Notes under the pieces: generated by a model | Told to the model about the DNA's origin: nothing | Seen by the model: only the letters and a program-made list of their open reading frames with translations | Databases searched by the model: none | NCBI GenBank assembly: GCA_030831725.1 | Contig: JAURKN010000218.1 | Span: 1 to 15,948 of the forward strand | From: Ferruginibacter sp. | GTDB taxonomy: Bacteria > Bacteroidota > Bacteroidia > Chitinophagales > Chitinophagaceae | Direction of reading: 5' to 3' | Length of the DNA stretch: 15,948 nt | Shown: in pieces, positions 13,059 through 15,948 of the stretch | How positions within the stretch are numbered: position 1 is the first letter of the stretch | Layout of the letters: each line of letters begins with the position of its first letter | Position numbers and translations under genes: made by a program

Positions 13059-15494
13059 CTAAAACTCAACAATGAAGCCGATTGTTGGCAATACGTTTCC
13101 GTCTATGTTTTTCAGGAATACAGGTGTCGCATTGCTTCCGTTGGGTTGTAAGGGTTGATTGTCTGTGGTTTCAAAGGCGCTGTTGTCGGCTGTTCTTTTG
13201 AATGTATATGCATCCACGCCAGTAGATTTTGAACCGTAAAAATTTTGTACATCCAAAAACAGGTCGAATGTTATTTTTCTAAAATTCCATTTTTTATCGA
13301 CGCGCAAATCTCCCGAATGGAATGCAGGTAATCTTCCTGTGTTTAGTCGGGTATAATTGAAAATACCTGTACCGAGTGTCAGATAGTTGCTTCTGCTCGC
13401 CACTTCATCATATGGCGTGAAAGGTGCTTCGCCTTGGTATCTGAATTTGACACCCAATTCCCAGTTTCTACCGAGTTTATATCCGGCTGTCAGACTGATG
13501 AGATGTCTGTTATCCCAGCTGGCAGGAGCCAGCTTTTTATTTTTGCCTGTGAATTCGCTCCAGTACAGCGTATAACTGAATACGCCGAAAAGTTTTTTCG
13601 TCAGTTTTTGCTGGGCAAAGAATTCCATTCCATATGCACGACCTGTTCCGGACTGCTCGATGGGTTCGTTTCCGATGGCTCCGAATTCTGTGCCTTTGTT
13701 GGCCAAACTGATTCCGTCGTTTATGCTTATGGGATAGTTGCGGTAAGATTTGTAAAATCCTTCCAGGGTGAAACGGGTTGTGCTTTTAGGCAGGTATTCA
13801 AAACCAGTTACATAATGGGTGCTTTGTATGTATTTCCCAGGATTGAGGTTGCCATTTGCGGGATTGGAAAATGCAAGTTGGGTATAGCTTGGTAAGCGAT
13901 GATATAGGCCTACACTGGCATTCCAGTTGATTTTGGAGCTGATGGCAAAACCGGTGCTGATTCTCGGACTCCATTGTTTGAATGGATTTGATTCGCTGTT
14001 CTTGAGTGAATTTCCATCATTCCGTATTCCAGCACTTACAGACAATCTGTTGTTCAACAGTCTGCTACCGGCTTGGATGAACGCGCCATAACGGAGAAAA
14101 TTCAAATCGGTTTTATTGGTTATGGTGATAGATGGATTCTGATTTCCTGCACTGTCGATGCCCGCAGCACGCAGGATTTGAAACAGGTCGTTGTTGAATT
14201 CAATGTATTGCGTCATGACACCGTAGCTCAAGGTCAGTTGGTCGAAATTGGTGGTGGCGTCCCATCTGATTTTGTTTTCTGTTTCAACACTTCTGATGCG
14301 GAATGTAAGGTCAGTTTCATTGGGTTTGTCGTTGTTCAGGTATTTGTCTGCCTGGTTATTGAGCGAGTTGCGGCTCAGACTAAGATTCCAGAAGCCACGA
14401 TTGGTGATACGTTTCAATGAAGCGCCAAAGGTGTAGCTCCATTGATTGATCATGGGGTTGCTGTTGATGATGTATTTTTTTTCGGGTGTAGCTGATTTTG
14501 GTGCCGCAAAGCTGAAATCGTCGATTGCGCCAATGCCGAGGAAGGTGAGGGTGGTATTTTTATTGATTCGCGTGAATGTTTTGGCTTGGAAGTCCCAGTA
14601 ATTCGGCCTTATGGGCAGATCGAGCGCCTGAAAAAGGAGTTGCAGGTAGCTTCTGCGCGCTGAAGCTAGGAAAGTGGTTTTTGGGCTGAGAGGGCCATCG
14701 AAAGTAGCGGCCACTTCGGTACCGCTAAGACGGAAATTGCCTTGTAGTTTTGTAGGATTTCCGTTTTTCTGTTTGAACTGGAAAACGCTGCTCAGGGCAT
14801 TGTCGTAACGTGCGTCGAAAGCGGAAGTACTCAATTTTACGTCTTCGATGAAGCTGACATTCAGGATGCCTTGAGGTCCGCCACCGCTGCCTTGTGTGCT
14901 GAAGTGATTGATGATGGGCACTTCGATGCCGTCGAGATAGAACACGTTTTCGCTGGGTGCTCCGCCACGGATGATGATATCGTTTCGGAAGCTTCCGCCT
15001 GCTGCGCCACCACCGACACCGGGTAGGGATTGGATCACTTTGCTGATGTCGAAGTTTCCGCCTGGATTGGCTTTTATTTCTTCGGTGGTCAAACGCTGAA
15101 CGCTGAGTGGACTTTCGAGACTGGTGGCACGTGCTGTATTTTTCTTGCTGCTCACGGTAACGGTGCTAAGCTGACCAACGGCGGTATTCACTTCGATCAG
15201 CAGGTTGGTTTCGTTTCCGCTGGTAATGACGAGGTTGGAAAGGAATTTGGATTCTATATCCACACCGGTGATAAGTAGATTATATGTACCTGGACCTAGT
15301 GAGGTGAATCTGAAATTTCCTAAGGAATCGGATATTTGGGAAAAGCCGCCCGGATTGACGGAGACGGTCAGACCGGACATTTGTTTTTGTGTGATTCTAT
15401 TGATGATGGAGCCGCTTAAGCGACCATTGGTTTGTGCGGATGCATAGGAAAACAGAGCAAGGGCAAGGATGAAACTAAGGAAACGAGCTGTCAT
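13059..15494 (-). CDS. TonB-dependent receptor with N-terminal carboxypeptidase-regulatory-like domain
   Basis: This 811-residue outer-membrane protein begins with a signal peptide (1-20, cut near SYASA/Q). Residues about 23-108 form a carboxypeptidase D regulatory-like domain (GRLSGSIINRITQKQMSGLTV, then SDSLGNFRFTSLGPGTYNLL). Residues about 125-235 are the plug, with the typical IIIRGGAPSENVFYLDGIEV and SFIEDVKLSTSAFDARY. The remainder is a 22-strand barrel with many aromatic strand ends, finishing in GFIVEF with a terminal phenylalanine. Such receptors import substrates that porins cannot pass, using TonB energy. No SusD-like lipoprotein gene follows, so it is not a SusC/D pair. The ligand cannot be inferred. 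The only same-strand neighbour is the small barrel gene. No clear TonB box is identifiable by eye, and no clean promoter could be assigned upstream of 15494. Confidence 0.92.
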   Translation of the reverse strand: MTARFLSFILALALFSYASAQTNGRLSGSIINRITQKQMSGLTVSVNPGGFSQISDSLGNFRFTSLGPGTYNLLITGVDIESKFLSNLVITSGNETNLLIEVNTAVGQLSTVTVSSKKNTARATSLESPLSVQRLTTEEIKANPGGNFDISKVIQSLPGVGGGAAGGSFRNDIIIRGGAPSENVFYLDGIEVPIINHFSTQGSGGGPQGILNVSFIEDVKLSTSAFDARYDNALSSVFQFKQKNGNPTKLQGNFRLSGTEVAATFDGPLSPKTTFLASARRSYLQLLFQALDLPIRPNYWDFQAKTFTRINKNTTLTFLGIGAIDDFSFAAPKSATPEKKYIINSNPMINQWSYTFGASLKRITNRGFWNLSLSRNSLNNQADKYLNNDKPNETDLTFRIRSVETENKIRWDATTNFDQLTLSYGVMTQYIEFNNDLFQILRAAGIDSAGNQNPSITITNKTDLNFLRYGAFIQAGSRLLNNRLSVSAGIRNDGNSLKNSESNPFKQWSPRISTGFAISSKINWNASVGLYHRLPSYTQLAFSNPANGNLNPGKYIQSTHYVTGFEYLPKSTTRFTLEGFYKSYRNYPISINDGISLANKGTEFGAIGNEPIEQSGTGRAYGMEFFAQQKLTKKLFGVFSYTLYWSEFTGKNKKLAPASWDNRHLISLTAGYKLGRNWELGVKFRYQGEAPFTPYDEVASRSNYLTLGTGIFNYTRLNTGRLPAFHSGDLRVDKKWNFRKITFDLFLDVQNFYGSKSTGVDAYTFKRTADNSAFETTDNQPLQPNGSNATPVFLKNIDGNVLPTIGFIVEF

Positions 15495-15527
15495 TTATAA
15501 AAAGGATTTGATATTTAACAACTTAGT

Positions 15528-15558
15528 TTGAGATTTTGTTCAGAACATCTTAATTTCG
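15528..15558 (+). promoter_or_regulatory. Candidate promoter of the tRNA gene
   Basis: TTG (15528-15530) is followed after 20 bases by TAATTTCG (15551-15558), one mismatch from TAnnTTTG. The start site would lie about 20 bases before the mature tRNA 5' end. Confidence 0.45.
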
Positions 15559-15581
15559 CAGCACAATTCCTGAAAAGGAAA

Positions 15582-15655
15582 GGACCTATAGCTCAGCCGG
15601 TTAGAGCATCTGACTCATAATCAGAGGGTCCCTGGTTCGAGCCCAGGTGGGTCCA
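15582..15655 (+). tRNA. tRNA with CAT anticodon (tRNA-Met elongator, or tRNA-Ile2 read with lysidine)
   Basis: A complete 74-base cloverleaf can be drawn. The acceptor stem GGACCTA pairs with TGGGTCC; the D stem is GCTC/GAGC; the anticodon stem TCTGA/TCAGA holds the loop CTCATAA with CAT at 15616-15618. The variable loop has five bases, and the T stem CCTGG/CCAGG holds the loop TTCGAGC. The discriminator is A and CCA is not encoded. The normal G1-C72 pair argues against initiator tRNA. The C4-G69 and C5-G68 acceptor pairs resemble those favoured by the lysidine-forming enzyme TilS in E. coli, so tRNA-Ile2 is a serious alternative to elongator tRNA-Met. Confidence 0.93.
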
Positions 15656-15661
15656 CATGAC

Positions 15662-15685
15662 AATCCCGTTTTACGGGATTTTTTT
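15662..15685 (+). terminator. Rho-independent terminator of the tRNA gene
   Basis: AATCCCG (15662-15668) pairs with CGGGATT (15674-15680) around TTTTA, followed by a T run. It starts seven bases after the tRNA discriminator base. Confidence 0.88.
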
Positions 15686-15746
15686 ATGGCAATGGTTTGT
15701 AGAATATGATGCTAACTTTTTAAATAATATAAAGACTCATAATCAG

Positions 15747-15768
15747 AGCCCCGATAACTATCGGGGCT
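15747..15768. repeat. Palindrome 1, perfect 10-pair stem
   Basis: AGCCCCGATA (15747-15756) pairs perfectly with TATCGGGGCT (15759-15768) around the two-base spacer AC. The core CCCGAT/ATCGGG is shared with palindrome 2. Confidence 0.85.
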
Positions 15769-15773
15769 GGTTC

Positions 15774-15791
15774 TCCCGATTTCCATCGGGA
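15774..15791. repeat. Palindrome 2, perfect 7-pair stem
   Basis: TCCCGAT (15774-15780) pairs with ATCGGGA (15785-15791) around the loop TTCC. It has the same core as palindrome 1 but a different loop, so the two look like members of one small palindromic repeat family. Confidence 0.85.
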
Positions 15792-15809
15792 CAGGTAGGT
15801 CCACATGGT

Positions 15810-15833
15810 AATCCCGTTTTACGGGATTTTTTT
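15810..15833 (+). terminator. Second copy of the tRNA terminator
   Basis: AATCCCG, TTTTA, CGGGATT and a T run are repeated exactly as at 15662. This copy belongs to the second tandem unit and has no complete gene in front of it. Confidence 0.8.
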
Positions 15834-15880
15834 ATGGCACGGTTTGTAGAATGTGATGCTAACTTTTTTAATAATATAAA

Positions 15881-15948
15881 GACTCATGATCAGAGCTTCC
15901 AGACCTCAGTACATTATAATCTTCCTATTGTAAAAAAATGGCCTCTGA
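15881..15948 (+). other. Start of a third, diverged repeat unit, cut by the window end
   Basis: GACTCATGATCAGAG opens this unit after the same AT-rich ATAATATAAA that precedes the second unit. The following bases, CTTCCAGACCTCAG and onward, no longer match the tRNA. No gene is seen in the last 53 bases. The array may continue beyond the window. Confidence 0.6.

Larger units (their letters stand above)
15734..15803 (+). pseudogene. Partial tRNA copy (3' half) interrupted by two palindromes
   Basis: From GACTCATAATCAGAG to TAGGTCCA this stretch follows the tRNA 3' half, but the first half is missing: the bases before it are the AT-rich tail of the previous repeat unit. The variable-loop GGTC is replaced by a CCCCGATA/TATCGGGG palindrome. 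A second palindrome takes the place of the T-loop's last bases, between CTGGTTC and CAGG. It cannot form a functional tRNA. The copied acceptor strand has one change (TAGGTCC instead of TGGGTCC). Confidence 0.75.
15612..15895 (+). repeat. Tandem repeats built from the 3' half of the tRNA plus its terminator
   Basis: GACTCATAATCAGAG (anticodon loop and 3' stem) occurs at 15612-15626 inside the tRNA and again at 15734-15748. A third copy at 15881-15895 has one base changed (CATGAT). The first unit is 122 bases long, the second 147. Beyond the tRNA end both units share a nearly identical tail: the acceptor 3' strand, the same terminator hairpin, then about 50 bases from ATGGCA to ATATAAA. The second is longer because of two inserted palindromes. 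Confidence 0.85.

Noticed and set aside
13059..15494. SusC of a polysaccharide utilisation locus
   Set aside because: There is no SusD-like gene or glycan enzyme nearby, and the small barrel gene downstream is not a SusD.

Overview
The window looks like chromosomal DNA from a member of the Bacteroidota, probably an aerobic or facultative environmental species. Four things point there. Several genes have upstream promoters of the Bacteroidota type (TTG, about 19 bases, TAnnTTTG). The TonB-dependent receptor begins with a carboxypeptidase-regulatory-like domain. A PorT-like outer-membrane barrel lies next to it. The amidophosphoribosyltransferase homologue is of the long kind I associate with this phylum. 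Base composition is moderately AT-rich, and Shine-Dalgarno sites are mostly absent or weak.

Layout. 1-3223 (+) is the end of a phenylacetate catabolism operon: the paaC 3' end, paaD, an MgtC/SapB-family membrane protein, paaG, paaI and paaY. The genes are 2 to 36 bases apart. 3320-6146 is an AT-rich divergent pair: a predicted helix-turn-helix protein (-) and a secreted protein with MORN-like repeats and a coiled coil (+). A perfect 10-base tandem repeat lies in the gap between them. 6265-9780 holds recA (+) with an EamA/DMT-family transporter gene on each side (one -, one +). After recA come about 380 non-coding bases with hairpins, ending at a strong terminator. 9787-12151 (-) is a two-gene unit: a divergent PurF-like amidotransferase followed by a SixA-like phosphatase. 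12252-15494 (-) holds a TonB-dependent receptor and a small outer-membrane barrel protein. 15582 to the end (+) holds a CAT-anticodon tRNA, followed by tandem copies of its 3' half and terminator. One copy carries two CCCGAT/ATCGGG palindromes where the variable loop and T-loop should be.

How the genes work together. PaaC and PaaD belong to the multicomponent phenylacetyl-CoA epoxidase and its maturation. PaaG isomerises the epoxide to the oxepin. PaaI and PaaY are thioesterases thought to clear dead-end CoA esters. The MgtC/SapB gene is the only member of this operon without a known role in the pathway. The rest is mostly housekeeping (recA, nucleotide metabolism, envelope). The least explained parts are the divergent pair, the recA 3' region and the tRNA-derived repeats at the right edge. 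I found no CRISPR array, transposase, integrase or recognisable defence system. All family assignments come from reading motifs, without a database search.
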